DNA of 64,000 nucleotides from Metapseudomonas otitidis. Lineage in GTDB: Bacteria; Pseudomonadota; Gammaproteobacteria; Pseudomonadales; Pseudomonadaceae. The notes under the pieces were generated by a model. It was not told the DNA's origin. It worked only from the letters and a program-made list of their open reading frames with translations, and did no database searches. Made by a program: the position numbers and the translations under genes. Positions 9,551-18,364 of this stretch are shown piece by piece; position 1 is the stretch's first letter; the number at the start of each line of letters is the position of its first letter. Location: NCBI RefSeq assembly GCF_900111835.1, contig NZ_FOJP01000005.1, positions 124,001-188,000 on the forward strand, written 5' to 3'.

Positions 9551-10924
9551 TCAGGGCTTCGCCACCCACGGCTTCGGCCGCTCATAGGCCCCCAGGTCAC
9601 AGCGCGCCACGCCATCACCATCCCCGTCACGCGGGCGCTTGGAACCGCGCTGGTCACGGGCGGTGCAGGTGCCGATGCCGGCGTCCACCGCCGGGCTGCG
9701 CGGGCGCAGGGCGTGGGTCTGGGTGCGGCCGTTGTTGTCCGCCAGCGGGTAGAGGACCTTGGTCATCACGTCGGCCTGCTCCACGTAGAGCTCGCCCGTG
9801 CAGTTACCCGGACCGGTGCCGAGCAGCAGGCCGATGGCCTTGTACTGCGCCTGGGCGCCCCGGTTGTCGCAGTTCATCGGGGTCGCCAGGTCCTCGTCGA
9901 GGTTGCCGGCGATGATGCTGTTGCGCAGGGTCACCTTGCCGAGGTTGATCAGCCCGTAGCCACCGCTGTTGCTGGCGATGGTCACGTTCACCAGCAGCGC
10001 TTCGGGCGGCGTGCCGCCCACCTGGTACTGGCCGTTGTTGAAGGTCGCCTGGCCGTAGTAGGGCTGGCGGTTGCCGCTGAGGGTGGCATTGGCCAGGGTC
10101 AGCACGCCGTCGTTGCCGATGGCCGAGCCGAAGCTGGCTTCGTTGCCGGTGAAGGTGGTGCGCGCCACGTCGGCGCGGCCCTTGTTGTAGAGCCCGCCGC
10201 CGAAACCGGCGTCATCGTCGTCGCTGGCGCGGTTGCCGAGCAGGGTGCTGTCGCGCAGCAGCAGGTCGCCGTCGTTGTACAGGCCGCCGCCGAGGCCGTA
10301 GTGCCCTTCGCCGGCCCCCGCCCAGTTGTTGGCGAACAGCGAGCGGTGCACCTCCAGCCGTCCGTGGTTGGCCACGCCGCCGCCGTTGCCGGGCTGGAAG
10401 GCGGCCGTGGAGCGGTTGCCGCTCACCTCCACCTGGCGCAGCACCACTTCGCCGTGGTTCTCAAGGGCGCCGCCGTAGGTGGAGCTGTGCCCACCGGTGA
10501 GGCGCAGGCGCTCCAGCACCACGCGGGCCCCGGCGAACACTTCGATCAGCCGGTCGTTGGCCTCGGGGCTGCCACTGATGATGGTGCGGCTGGGGCCCTG
10601 GCCGACGATGGTGAGGGAATCGCGGATGTCGAGGTCGCCGTTGAGGTTGTCGTCCTCGTCCAGCACATCGCCCTCCTCGTCGCGCCCGGCGGGCAGGCTG
10701 AGGCGGTAGGTTTCGGCCTGGAGGATGACGCGGTCCGGTCCCGGCAGCGCATTGGCGGCGGAGACCGCATCGCGCAGGGAGCAGTGGGCATCGCAGACCC
10801 CGTCGTAGCGGTCGTCGGTCTGGTTGACGATGAAGTCGGCAGCGCCGGCCGGCAGGCCGAGGAAGGCGAGGGACAGTGCGGCGCAAGGGGCGCCGAGGCG
10901 AGAGGGGATACGTGGCATGTGCAT
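9551..10924 (-). CDS. Secreted CSLREA-domain right-handed beta-helix protein
   Basis: The 457-residue protein has a signal peptide ending near GLPAGAA. It then shows a CSLREA-type N-domain (FIVNQTDDRYDGVCDAHCSLRDAVSAANA) and a long repetitive body of GGG/GGAL-N turns (GGALENHGEV, GGGVANHGRL, GGGLYNDGDL, GGGLYNKGRA), typical of a parallel beta-helix of pectate-lyase or choice-of-anchor type. The C-terminal DGDGDG element may bind calcium, and the end SPAVDAG...CDLGAYE is the usual CSLREA-protein finish. Function is probably surface or extracellular; no catalytic site is evident. ATG at 10924 has AGGA 7 bases upstream. It is divergent from the OprD porin. Confidence 0.8.
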   Translation of the reverse strand: MHMPRIPSRLGAPCAALSLAFLGLPAGAADFIVNQTDDRYDGVCDAHCSLRDAVSAANALPGPDRVILQAETYRLSLPAGRDEEGDVLDEDDNLNGDLDIRDSLTIVGQGPSRTIISGSPEANDRLIEVFAGARVVLERLRLTGGHSSTYGGALENHGEVVLRQVEVSGNRSTAAFQPGNGGGVANHGRLEVHRSLFANNWAGAGEGHYGLGGGLYNDGDLLLRDSTLLGNRASDDDDAGFGGGLYNKGRADVARTTFTGNEASFGSAIGNDGVLTLANATLSGNRQPYYGQATFNNGQYQVGGTPPEALLVNVTIASNSGGYGLINLGKVTLRNSIIAGNLDEDLATPMNCDNRGAQAQYKAIGLLLGTGPGNCTGELYVEQADVMTKVLYPLADNNGRTQTHALRPRSPAVDAGIGTCTARDQRGSKRPRDGDGDGVARCDLGAYERPKPWVAKP

Positions 10925-11257
10925 GACCCGTCCTGAGTGTCGTGGACAGGGCGCGGCCGCCGTTCGAGGTGAGCGTCCAGGCCCTGCCGGTTCCAATGGG
11001 TGCGGATACGACCGGGCCTCCGCACGTGCCGCCCGAATGCGGCAGGGTGATCGACCGGCGCGACGCGCCTGGGGTTCAACGAACCGGACGGAAGGTCATG
11101 CGCAGCCTGGACGCCCCGTCGCAGAGCGGCCGGCTCCGGCAGGCAGCACGGGCAGCCGCCCACGCTGTCAGGGGCAAAACGCGACCTTAGGCGGGTTGAA
11201 CCCCTTGGACGACTTGGTCAGAATCGCCGCCTTTCGAAAAACCGAGCCGCACCGAAC
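10925..11257. other. Divergent intergenic region, no gene seen
   Basis: This 333-bp interval between the beta-helix protein and the porin must hold both promoters. I find no ORF with a ribosome site, no strong palindrome and no recognisable operator. Confidence 0.5.
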
Positions 11258-12523
11258 ATGAAGAACACGCTCAGCCTGATCGCCCTCTGCATCGCCGCCT
11301 CCACCTCGGCCCTGGCCGACGACCAGTCCACCGCCAAGGGCTTCGTGGAAGACAGCCACCTCGACGTGCTGCTGCGCAACGCGTACATGAACCGCGACTA
11401 CAAGCACCACAACAAGGACAAGATGGAGTGGGGCCAAGGCGTCATCGGCACCTTCACCTCCGGCTTCACCCAGGGCACCGTGGGCGTGGGCGTCGACGCC
11501 TTCGGCCTCTACGGCCTGCGCCTGGACGGCGGCAAGGGCCGTGTCGGCGCGGCCGGCATCGACTTCTTCAAGCCCGGCGACAGCGGCCACGCCCAGGACG
11601 ACATCGCCCGTGGCGGTGCGGCGGTCAAGGCGCGCTTCTCCAACACCGTGGTGAAGTTCGGTGACCAGATGCCCGCCCTGCCGGTGCTGAGCTACGACGA
11701 TTCGCGCCTGCTGCCGGAGAGCTACACCGGCACCCTGATCACCTCCAAGGAGATCGAGGGCCTGGAGCTGAACGCCGGCCACTTCACCGCCGAGACCCGC
11801 AAGAGCGCCGAAGGCCGTGACAGCGGCGGTCTCAAGCGCATCGACGTGCTGGGCGGCAGCTACCGCTTCAACGACCAGTTCAGCGCCTCGCTGTACGGCT
11901 CCGACGTGGAAGACGTGCTGAAGAAGCAGTACGTGAACCTGAACTACGTCTACCCGATCGCCAAGGACCGCTCCCTGACCCTGGACTTCAACGGCTACCG
12001 CACCCGCCTGGACAAGGACTTCGCCAAGGACGACAACCGCACCAACCGCATCTGGAGCCTGGCGGCCACCTACGCCATGGGCGCGCACTCCTTCACCCTC
12101 GCCCACCAGCGCAGCAGCGGTGACATCGGCTACCTCTACGGCGGCTACCAGAGTGCCGACTACATCGGCGACGGCGGCACCACCATCTGGCTGGCCAACT
12201 CCTACTGGTCGGACTTCAACGGCAAGGACGAGAACTCCTGGCAGGTGGCCTACGGCCTGGACTTCGCCGAGTACGGCATCCCCGGCTTGAGCTACCGCGT
12301 GGCCTACGTGCGCGGCGACAACATCGACGCCGGCCAGGCCGGCCGTGGCCAGGAGCGCGAGATCTTCAACCAGCTGCAGTACCTGGTGCAGGAAGGCCCG
12401 GCCAAGGACCTCAAGCTGAAGCTGCGCGGTTCGATGCTGCGGACGTCCAACAACGTCAACAGCTATATGGACGATGGCAACGAGGTGCGGGTGTTCGTGG
12501 AGTACCCGATCCGGGTGTTCTGA
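11258..12523 (+). CDS. OprD-family outer-membrane porin
   Basis: The 421-residue protein has a 20-residue signal peptide (MKNTLSLIALCIAASTSALA). The OprD-family opening is GFVEDSHLDVLLRNAYMNRDYK, followed by QGVIGTFTSGFTQGTVGVGVDAFGLYGLRLDGG and many alternating beta-strands. It ends in VEYPIRVF, with the terminal Phe needed for outer-membrane assembly. Members are substrate-specific channels for amino acids, peptides or aromatic acids; the substrate cannot be told here. A terminator follows at 12542. Confidence 0.92.
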   Translation: MKNTLSLIALCIAASTSALADDQSTAKGFVEDSHLDVLLRNAYMNRDYKHHNKDKMEWGQGVIGTFTSGFTQGTVGVGVDAFGLYGLRLDGGKGRVGAAGIDFFKPGDSGHAQDDIARGGAAVKARFSNTVVKFGDQMPALPVLSYDDSRLLPESYTGTLITSKEIEGLELNAGHFTAETRKSAEGRDSGGLKRIDVLGGSYRFNDQFSASLYGSDVEDVLKKQYVNLNYVYPIAKDRSLTLDFNGYRTRLDKDFAKDDNRTNRIWSLAATYAMGAHSFTLAHQRSSGDIGYLYGGYQSADYIGDGGTTIWLANSYWSDFNGKDENSWQVAYGLDFAEYGIPGLSYRVAYVRGDNIDAGQAGRGQEREIFNQLQYLVQEGPAKDLKLKLRGSMLRTSNNVNSYMDDGNEVRVFVEYPIRVF

Positions 12524-12541
12524 TTCCCGTCCCGTTCCGAA

Positions 12542-12572
12542 AGGCCCCGTCGTGAAAGCGCCGGGGCTTTTT
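12542..12572 (+). terminator. Intrinsic terminator after the OprD porin
   Basis: A GCCCCG / CGGGGC stem with an 11-12-base loop is followed by TTTTTATT. Confidence 0.8.
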
Positions 12573-12689
12573 ATTGGCGGTGGTCCTGTCTTCCCAGGTC
12601 CTGATACCCGCTCTCCCCCCAGCCTTATCCCAGGTAGTGAAAAATTGAGCGAACTCCGAGCGCACACTTTGCTGTTGCCTGACGCGGGG

Positions 12690-12771
12690 GGCGACTGAAA
12701 AAGAAACGCGCCCGCCAAGGCGAAACAGGTGACATCAGCAGAACTCGATAACCAGCCGAGCTACAAATCCC
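12690..12771. repeat. Structured intergenic repeat, partial copy B
   Basis: The stretch matches the right part of copy A in direct orientation: a gapped match around GGCGAAACA and an exact CAGCAGAACTCGATAA at 12736-12751. It ends in CTACAAATCCC (12761-12771), the exact reverse complement of the GGGATTTGTAG that begins copy A. It is degraded and much shorter than copy A. The rest of the interval 12573-12917 shows no gene. Confidence 0.6.
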
Positions 12772-12917
12772 CCGCCGACACACCGTCGAACGGTTCACAT
12801 AAACACCCGGTGCTGCCCATCCGCTGACTAATGGCCTGGCGCCATCAAGCCGATCCGGGCACCATGCGCACCCGGCGGCGATACCGCCCTGGACAGTCGT
12901 ACCGAAAAGGATTGGAA

Positions 12918-13316
12918 GTGAAGAAGTACACGCGCACGGCCGCCCTTCTGGCGGTGGCCCTGGTGGCGGGGGGTTGCTCCACCCGCACCTATTTCAAGCT
13001 CCCGGAGAACACCCGGGTTTCCGTCTACGAACGCGCCGAGCAGTACCCGCAAGGCATGGTCACCACCCGGCCGTTCTTCTGGAGCGCCAGCGGTGGCATC
13101 CCCTACAAGCTCACCCGTATCGACGGGGCGCCGGTGCAGCAGGGCAAGCTGCGGGCGCGCTTCCGCGTGGCGTCGATCTTCTGGCCGCCGTTCGCGATCA
13201 TCTACTGGCCCATGGGCTTCGGCCAGCGCTGCTATGACCTGACCTCCACCGAGCCGCAGCAGTGCACGCGGGGCGACATGGTTCAGCTGAAACGTGACGA
13301 GCGCCTGAAGGACTAA
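12918..13316 (+). CDS. Putative lipoprotein, 132 aa
   Basis: It starts at GTG 12918 with AAAGGA about 7 bases upstream. This gives a classic lipoprotein signal: KKYTRTAALLAVALVAGGC, lipobox VAGGC, modified Cys at residue 20. Upstream ATGs would bury the signal peptide. The mature part is about 113 residues, basic and aromatic, with one hydrophobic stretch ASIFWPPFAIIYWPMGF. Function is unknown. It probably forms a unit with the DUF4019-like gene 55 bp downstream. Confidence 0.75.
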   Translation: MKKYTRTAALLAVALVAGGCSTRTYFKLPENTRVSVYERAEQYPQGMVTTRPFFWSASGGIPYKLTRIDGAPVQQGKLRARFRVASIFWPPFAIIYWPMGFGQRCYDLTSTEPQQCTRGDMVQLKRDERLKD

Positions 13317-13371
13317 GGTAGAAACCCACACCCGTCGCCCGTGCGGCGGGTGCCTCAAGGAGGATTTCGTG

Positions 13372-13800
13372 ATGAACCGACGCGGCATCCTGCCGCTGCT
13401 GGTGGGCCTGCTGTTCTGCGTCCTGACCCCGGCCCAGGCCGCTGGGGAGGCCCAGGCCATCGAGCAGGCCAAAGCCGCCGCCCGCGCCTGGCTGGCGGTG
13501 GCCGACCGTGAAGACTACATCCGCACCTGGCAGCAGGCGGCCAGTGTACTGCGCCGCAGCACCAGCCAGTACGACTGGGTGACCCTGGCGGTGGACCTGC
13601 GTTCGCCCCTGGGGGCGCTCAAGCAACGTGAACTGCAGGGCGCCAGCTACGCCACGCAGTTGCCGGGGCTGCCGGATGGGGAATACGTGATCCTGCAGTA
13701 CCGCAGCGACTTCGAGCACCGGGACGGCGCGACCGAAACGGTGACGCCGATGCGCGACAGCGACGGCCGGTGGCGGGTGGTGAGCTACTTCGTGGATTGA
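13372..13800 (+). CDS. DUF4019-family secreted protein
   Basis: The 142-residue protein has a cleavable signal peptide (MNRRGILPLLVGLLFCVLTPAQA). Its mature domain, with AAARAWLAVADREDYIRTWQQAASVLR, VDLRSPLGALKQREL, GEYVILQYRSDFEH and a DSDGRWRVVSYFVD end, fits the DUF4019 pattern of small periplasmic proteins of unknown function. AAGGAGGA precedes adjacent GTG (13369) and ATG (13372) codons; I take the ATG for better spacing. It is convergent with the FHA gene. Confidence 0.8.
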   Translation: MNRRGILPLLVGLLFCVLTPAQAAGEAQAIEQAKAAARAWLAVADREDYIRTWQQAASVLRRSTSQYDWVTLAVDLRSPLGALKQRELQGASYATQLPGLPDGEYVILQYRSDFEHRDGATETVTPMRDSDGRWRVVSYFVD

Positions 13801-13833
13801 CCCCGCGCCCCACGGGCGCGAGGTCCTGGCGGG

Positions 13834-14694
13834 TCAGAGCACGAACTTGGCGACGGCGGCGCCGATGCCCAGCACGGCGATGACGATGCCACCGATCAGC
13901 ACCAGACGCCCCTTGGCGTCTTCATTGGTCGCCACCGAGGCTGCCGCTTCGGCGGGGGCCGGTGCCACGGCGCGCAGCGGGTTGGCCGCGGCCGGCTGGC
14001 TCGCCTCGCGGGCGGCTGCAGGGGCCGGTTTGGGCAGGTCGACCACACGCACGAACTGGGTGGCGTCCTCGTCGGCCGCCTGGCGCACTTCCACCTTGGG
14101 CCCGATCACCAGCAGCGTCACCGAGGCCATGCGCACCTGGTCGCCCGGGGCGAGCACGGCGGTGCCGACCTTCTGCTGGTTGACGTAGACGCCATTGGCG
14201 GAGGCCAGGTCCTTGATCTCCAGCACATCGTCCTTGAGGAAGAACTCGGCGTGCCGGCGGGACAGTTCCAGGTCGCTGAAGCACAGTTCGCACTTCACCG
14301 ACCGGCCGAAGGTCATGGAGCCGGTGACGTGGTACTTGCGCCCTTCGTTCTCGCCCTTGATCACCTGCAGGAACCAGCGCGCGGTGGGTGCGGCCTTGGG
14401 CTTGACCTTGGCCGGATCGACCAGCACCAGTTCCACGGAGCCGACCTTCACACGGTCCTCGGAACGCAGCTGGTAGCGGGCGCCGATGCGCTCGCCGTTG
14501 ACCAGGGTGCCGTTGCGGGTGCCGCAGTCGGAGAGGTAGTAGTGGCCGTGGTCCTGGCGGATCTCGGCGTGGAAGGGGCTGACGTCCGCTTCGTTCAGTA
14601 CCAGGTGGTTGCGTTCGTCCTGGCCGATGGTGAAGCGCTCGTCCGCCAGCCAGATGGGTTCCTGGCGGTTGTCCGCGAAGTGAATCCTGAGCAT
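13834..14694 (-). CDS. Tandem FHA-domain membrane protein
   Basis: The 286-residue protein has two phosphothreonine-binding FHA domains. The first covers about residues 5-95 (FTIGQDERNHLVLNEADVSPFHAEI, then DCGTRNGTLVNG). The second covers about 105-205 (MTFGRSVKCELCFSDLELSRRHAEF, then DLASANGVYVNQQKV). An Ala/Pro-rich linker leads to one C-terminal membrane segment (LVLIGGIVIAVLGIGAAVAKF), so both domains face the cytoplasm. ATG at 14694 has AAGGA at proper spacing. It is the last gene of a PP2C-kinase-FHA operon and is probably the reader or substrate of the kinase encoded just upstream. Confidence 0.88.
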   Translation of the reverse strand: MLRIHFADNRQEPIWLADERFTIGQDERNHLVLNEADVSPFHAEIRQDHGHYYLSDCGTRNGTLVNGERIGARYQLRSEDRVKVGSVELVLVDPAKVKPKAAPTARWFLQVIKGENEGRKYHVTGSMTFGRSVKCELCFSDLELSRRHAEFFLKDDVLEIKDLASANGVYVNQQKVGTAVLAPGDQVRMASVTLLVIGPKVEVRQAADEDATQFVRVVDLPKPAPAAAREASQPAAANPLRAVAPAPAEAAASVATNEDAKGRLVLIGGIVIAVLGIGAAVAKFVL

Positions 14695-14755
14695 GTCCGA
14701 AGTCCTTGATTTCCGTTGCGCCAAGCCGATTGCCCAGCTGACCTGTTACCGCGCA

Positions 14756-16297
14756 TCAATCGAAGATGCGATTCCACAAACGCTTGACCGGGTTGCTGCT
14801 CTGCTGCTGCCGGGCCGCCTGGCTGCCGGAGGCACGGGCCTGGGCCCGGCGCACGCGCTGGGCATGGCCGGCCTGCAGGGCCAGCAGGGGTTCGTCCAGC
14901 GGGCGGACCTTGAGCCCGGCCTCGATGAACTGCTGGGCCAGGGCGAACTCGCGGTGTCCGTAAGCCTCGTCGGCGAGCTGGGCGAAGCGCGCGGCGACGC
15001 GGTCGAGCCCCTGCTCGGCGCGGGCCTCGTCCGGCTTCAGGGCCAGGGCCTGGCGGTAGTGGTAGACCGCGCTGTCATCCTCGGGTTGCACCAGGCGGTC
15101 CTCGGCCAGGCGCGCATCGCCCTGGGCCAGGGCGGCCTCGATGCGGGCCTGGAGGACGCGGGCGAGGCCATCGCGGGCCTGGGCGTTGTCGGGTTCGCGG
15201 GCGAGCACGCGGTTGAAGAAGTCTTCGGCGCTGTCACCGGCCGGGCTGGCCAGTTGGCCGGCGGCCAGGCGCTGTTCGCCCTGGGCCAGGAGGTCGCGGA
15301 TTTCCTTCTGCTTGACCAGGTGCAAGCCGACGGCGGAGCCGATCCCCAGCAGCAGCACGCCAAGCAGCGCCCAGCCCCAGACGGGCAGGCGACGGGCCGG
15401 GGCAGCGGCCGGCACGGGCGAACGCGGGGACGTGCGCGCGGGGCCGGCTCCCTTGGCGAGGTCGGGGGTGCGGGTGACGCGGGTGTGGTCCTGCTCGTTC
15501 TCGTTCAGCTCGGCGAGGCTGGCCAGCAGCACGCGGCAGTCGGCGAAGCGCTCTTCCGGGTCCTTGGCGAGCATGCGGTCCACCAGGAACTGGTAGGACT
15601 CCAGGGCGCCGGCCAGGCGCGGTGGCTCCATCTGCACGTGGTTGAGCACGGTCTGGGTGTAGCTGGTGCCACGGAACGGGTTGGTGCCGATGAGCAGCTC
15701 AAGGAAGATCACGCCCAGGCTGTAGATGTCGCTGCGCGGGTCCAGGGGCAGGCACTGGGCCTGCTCCGGGCTGCTGTAGGCGGGGCTGCCGACGGCGACG
15801 TCATGCTGGGTGAGGTCGCTGTCCAGAGCCAGTTCCTTGGCGATGCCGAAGTCGCTGAGCACGGCGGTGCCGTCCTCTCGGAAGAGGATGTTGGCCGGCT
15901 TGATGTCGCGGTGGATCATGCCCTTGTCGTGCACCACCACCAGGGCGCTGGCGATCTGCCGGATGAGGGTCAGCGCCCGCTGGGGCTCGAAGCGCTCGCC
16001 CCGGTGCTGCGCCAGGTCGCCACCGGCAACGAACTCCATGGCGATGTAGGGGCGGCCATCGGCGAGCCGGCCGATGTCGTGGATGGTGATGATCGCGGGA
16101 TGGTGCAGCGAGGCCACCAGGTGCGCTTCCTTGATGAAGCGCTTGGCGAAGGCTTCATCATCCAGGCGTTGCAGGACCTTGATCGCCACCTGGCGGTGCA
16201 GGGATTCCTGGGTGGCGAGGTAAACCTCGGCCATGCCGCCACGGCCCAGCCGGCCTTGCACGCTGTAGCCGGGTATCTCCAACAAGCTGTCGTTCAT
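14756..16297 (-). CDS. Transmembrane serine/threonine protein kinase
   Basis: The 513-residue protein has an N-terminal Hanks-type kinase domain (residues about 10-275). It shows a glycine loop GRGGMAEVYLA, VAIK with Lys40, the catalytic loop HRDIKPANIL, DFGIAKE, an SPEQ motif in place of APE, and SDIYSLGVIFLELL. A Pro/Arg-rich juxtamembrane linker and one TM segment (WGWALLGVLLLGIGSAVGLHLV, about 315-340) follow, then a repetitive helical tail resembling TPR units with ARDGLARVL and ARAEQGLDRV. No clear ribosome site precedes the ATG at 16297, which lies 17 bp after the phosphatase stop, so translational coupling is likely. An ATG at 16342 is the alternative. Confidence 0.9.
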   Translation of the reverse strand: MNDSLLEIPGYSVQGRLGRGGMAEVYLATQESLHRQVAIKVLQRLDDEAFAKRFIKEAHLVASLHHPAIITIHDIGRLADGRPYIAMEFVAGGDLAQHRGERFEPQRALTLIRQIASALVVVHDKGMIHRDIKPANILFREDGTAVLSDFGIAKELALDSDLTQHDVAVGSPAYSSPEQAQCLPLDPRSDIYSLGVIFLELLIGTNPFRGTSYTQTVLNHVQMEPPRLAGALESYQFLVDRMLAKDPEERFADCRVLLASLAELNENEQDHTRVTRTPDLAKGAGPARTSPRSPVPAAAPARRLPVWGWALLGVLLLGIGSAVGLHLVKQKEIRDLLAQGEQRLAAGQLASPAGDSAEDFFNRVLAREPDNAQARDGLARVLQARIEAALAQGDARLAEDRLVQPEDDSAVYHYRQALALKPDEARAEQGLDRVAARFAQLADEAYGHREFALAQQFIEAGLKVRPLDEPLLALQAGHAQRVRRAQARASGSQAARQQQSSNPVKRLWNRIFD

Positions 16298-16314
16298 AGG
16301 GAAGGAAGGTGCGC

Positions 16315-17115
16315 TTATCGCTGTTTTCGGGAGCCAAACCATCGGCTGAGGAAGCTGCGTGGCGGGGCCTCCGGTGGAACAGGCTCCGGCGCCGACAGGC
16401 CCAGCACGATGCAGGAGATATTGTCCCTGCCGCCATGGCAATTGGCTAGCTCAACCAGCGTGCCGACCATCGCTTCGAGGGTGCTCGAGCGGCTGCAGAC
16501 CTGGTGCAGGGTGGCGTCGTCCAGTTCGTTGCTGAGGCCATCGCTGCACAGCAGCAGCAGCTCGCCCGGGGCGAGGCGACCGACCAGGCTGCCGACTTCC
16601 AGGGCCTGGTCGTCCCGGCCGAGGCACTGGGTGACGACGTTGCGACGCGGGTCCTGGCGGGCCTGCTCGGGGGTGAGCTGGCCGAGGTCCACCAGCATCT
16701 GCACCCAGCTGTGGTCGTGGCTGATCTGGCGGATGCCGCTGGCGTCGATGAGGTAGCAGCGGCTGTCACCGGCCCAGGCCAGCTGGTAGGCATCGCCCTG
16801 AAGGTGTAGGGCGACCAGGGTGGTGCCCATGCCGCGGCGCTCCTCGCCCCCTTCGGCTGCCACCGCGAGCACGGCTTCATTGGCGCCGTGTACGGCCGTG
16901 GGCAGATCGGCACCGGCCTGGATGTGCTGCTCCAGCGCGGCCAGGGCGGTGGCGCTGGCCACTTCGCCGCACTGGTGCCCGCCCATGCCATCGGCCACGG
17001 CCCAGAGGCCCAGGGTGCTGCTGCACAACAGGGCGTCTTCGTTGTGTTCGCGCACGCGGCCGGCCACGGACAGGGCGGCGTAGGCGGGTGCGGAGGGAGC
17101 GGGCGTGCTGGGCAT
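16315..17115 (-). CDS. PP2C-family protein phosphatase
   Basis: The 266-residue protein has the ordered PP2C metal-site motifs: REHNEDALL, AVADGMGGH, GMGTTLVALHL, WAGDSRCYLID, LLCSDGLSNEL and GGRDNISCIVL. All the metal-binding aspartates expected for a Mn2+/Mg2+ enzyme are visible. It has no signal or TM segment, so it is cytoplasmic. It removes phosphate from Ser/Thr residues and should oppose the kinase encoded next. ATG at 17115 gives the family start; an open frame reaches 17373 but lacks family similarity. It is the first gene of the three-gene operon and diverges from the lipoprotein gene at 17345. Confidence 0.9.
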   Translation of the reverse strand: MPSTPAPSAPAYAALSVAGRVREHNEDALLCSSTLGLWAVADGMGGHQCGEVASATALAALEQHIQAGADLPTAVHGANEAVLAVAAEGGEERRGMGTTLVALHLQGDAYQLAWAGDSRCYLIDASGIRQISHDHSWVQMLVDLGQLTPEQARQDPRRNVVTQCLGRDDQALEVGSLVGRLAPGELLLLCSDGLSNELDDATLHQVCSRSSTLEAMVGTLVELANCHGGRDNISCIVLGLSAPEPVPPEAPPRSFLSRWFGSRKQR

Positions 17116-17344
17116 GGGCGGCGGCGGGGGTCTCGGGTGGGTCGGGTCGACCCTGAATGATGGCGGCAGCCACGCTGGCTGTCGCGTTCCGTGCCCCACA
17201 AGTGTTAAACAGTCGAGGCTTTGTCGCACGCGTGGTGCGCAACCCGGGCGTCTATGCTTGCGCTTCGGGGCCGGCACGGGCCGAACCGGCCCCGCCACGT
17301 GCAGTCGAACGCTCAACCCAGGCACCCGGACCCGAGGACGCCCC

Positions 17345-17887
17345 ATGCCCGTGACCCGCTTCAGCTTCCGCACCCTGTTGCTCGGCCTGCCCCTGCTGCT
17401 GGCCGGCTGCGCCGGCCAGTCCTGCGACGAGCCGCTTTCCGGCGAGACCTGCCGCGACGAGAAGCTGCTCTACCAGAACGACATGCTGCAGGCCAAGCTG
17501 CTGATCGCGGCGGGTGACCCGGAGAACTACGAGTTGGCCGGCGCGCTGCTCAAGCGGGCGGAGCCGGGGGATACGCGCGGCGAGGTGCCCTTCTACCAGG
17601 CGGTGCTGCTGATCAACGAGGGCCCGCAGCTGGAGGAGGTGCTCGATCTGCTGGAGAAGGCAGCGGCGCGCAAGCACCCCCACGCCATCGCCCTGCTCTA
17701 CAAGATCTGGTCCGAACCCTTCCTGGCCACCGAGGCGGACCCGTTGCGCGCGGAACTGTACCGGGCACGCTATGCCGACCTGGACGTGGCCAAGAGCGGC
17801 TACCCCTCCTTCGAGAAGGCCCTGGCGGTGGTCAACACCCTGGTGGACCGTTCCAACCCGGCCGGGGCGCGGGTCAGCGGGCGCTGA
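17345..17887 (+). CDS. Putative lipoprotein with helical repeats
   Basis: The 180-residue protein has a lipoprotein signal with lipobox LLAGC near residue 22. The mature part is all-helical (DMLQAKLLIAAGDPENYELAGALLKRAEPGD, then ALLYKIWSEPFLATEADPL), suggesting short TPR/Sel1-like units. Function is unknown. It is divergent from the PP2C-kinase-FHA operon, and a link to that signalling system is only positional. ATG at 17345 places the lipobox at the normal distance. Confidence 0.75.
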   Translation: MPVTRFSFRTLLLGLPLLLAGCAGQSCDEPLSGETCRDEKLLYQNDMLQAKLLIAAGDPENYELAGALLKRAEPGDTRGEVPFYQAVLLINEGPQLEEVLDLLEKAAARKHPHAIALLYKIWSEPFLATEADPLRAELYRARYADLDVAKSGYPSFEKALAVVNTLVDRSNPAGARVSGR

Positions 17888-18027
17888 CGCCTGCGGCAAT
17901 ACGCCCAGCCCCACCTCGCCGACGCCTGCGGCACAATCCGCCCCCGGAGCCCGGCGCCAGACCGGCGCCCTTCGCCTGCGCGTGTAGACCCGAACCGGTC
18001 CTGCGGACCTTCCAGCGAGGTTTACCC

Positions 18028-18363
18028 ATGAGCATCACTTCCAGCGGCATCTGCGCCGCCGCCGACCAGCTGCAGGGCTTCGTCGGCTTCAACCTGAAGA
18101 CCGGGCACCACATCGTGCGCTTCAGCGAGGACTCCTTCGGCATGGACGTGGACAACGACAGCATCATGCCGGCCAGCGAATTCGTCTGGCAGCCCCACAC
18201 CGACCACACCATGACCCTCAAGCGCGAGCTGATCCAGTTGCTGCTGGACCAGAACATCGACGAGCGCCTGAACATCAGCGAGCCGCTGCGGGTGTACATG
18301 CGCCGCCGCGACCTGCCCGAGATCACCGCCGAGCGCCGCCTGCGGGGCTGCCTGGAGGCCTGA
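18028..18363 (+). CDS. Conserved hypothetical protein, 111 aa
   Basis: A small acidic cytoplasmic protein starting MSITSSGICAAADQLQGF. It contains FVGFNLKTGHHIVRFSEDSFGMDVDNDSIMPASEFVW and an Arg-rich end (MRRRDLPEITAERRLRG). There is no signal or TM segment and I do not recognise a family. CAGCGAGG lies upstream of the ATG as a moderate ribosome site. It is convergent with the metallo-beta-lactamase gene, with one base between the two stops. Confidence 0.7.
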   Translation: MSITSSGICAAADQLQGFVGFNLKTGHHIVRFSEDSFGMDVDNDSIMPASEFVWQPHTDHTMTLKRELIQLLLDQNIDERLNISEPLRVYMRRRDLPEITAERRLRGCLEA

Positions 18364-18364
18364 G

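Noticed and set aside
13804-13820. CGCGCCC / GGGCGCG hairpin between the DUF4019 and FHA genes
   Set aside because: Short 7-bp stem in GC-rich DNA without a T-run; too weak to call a terminator.
14693-16756. 687-codon open frame on the plus strand
   Set aside because: Antisense to the kinase and phosphatase genes, which have complete catalytic motifs.
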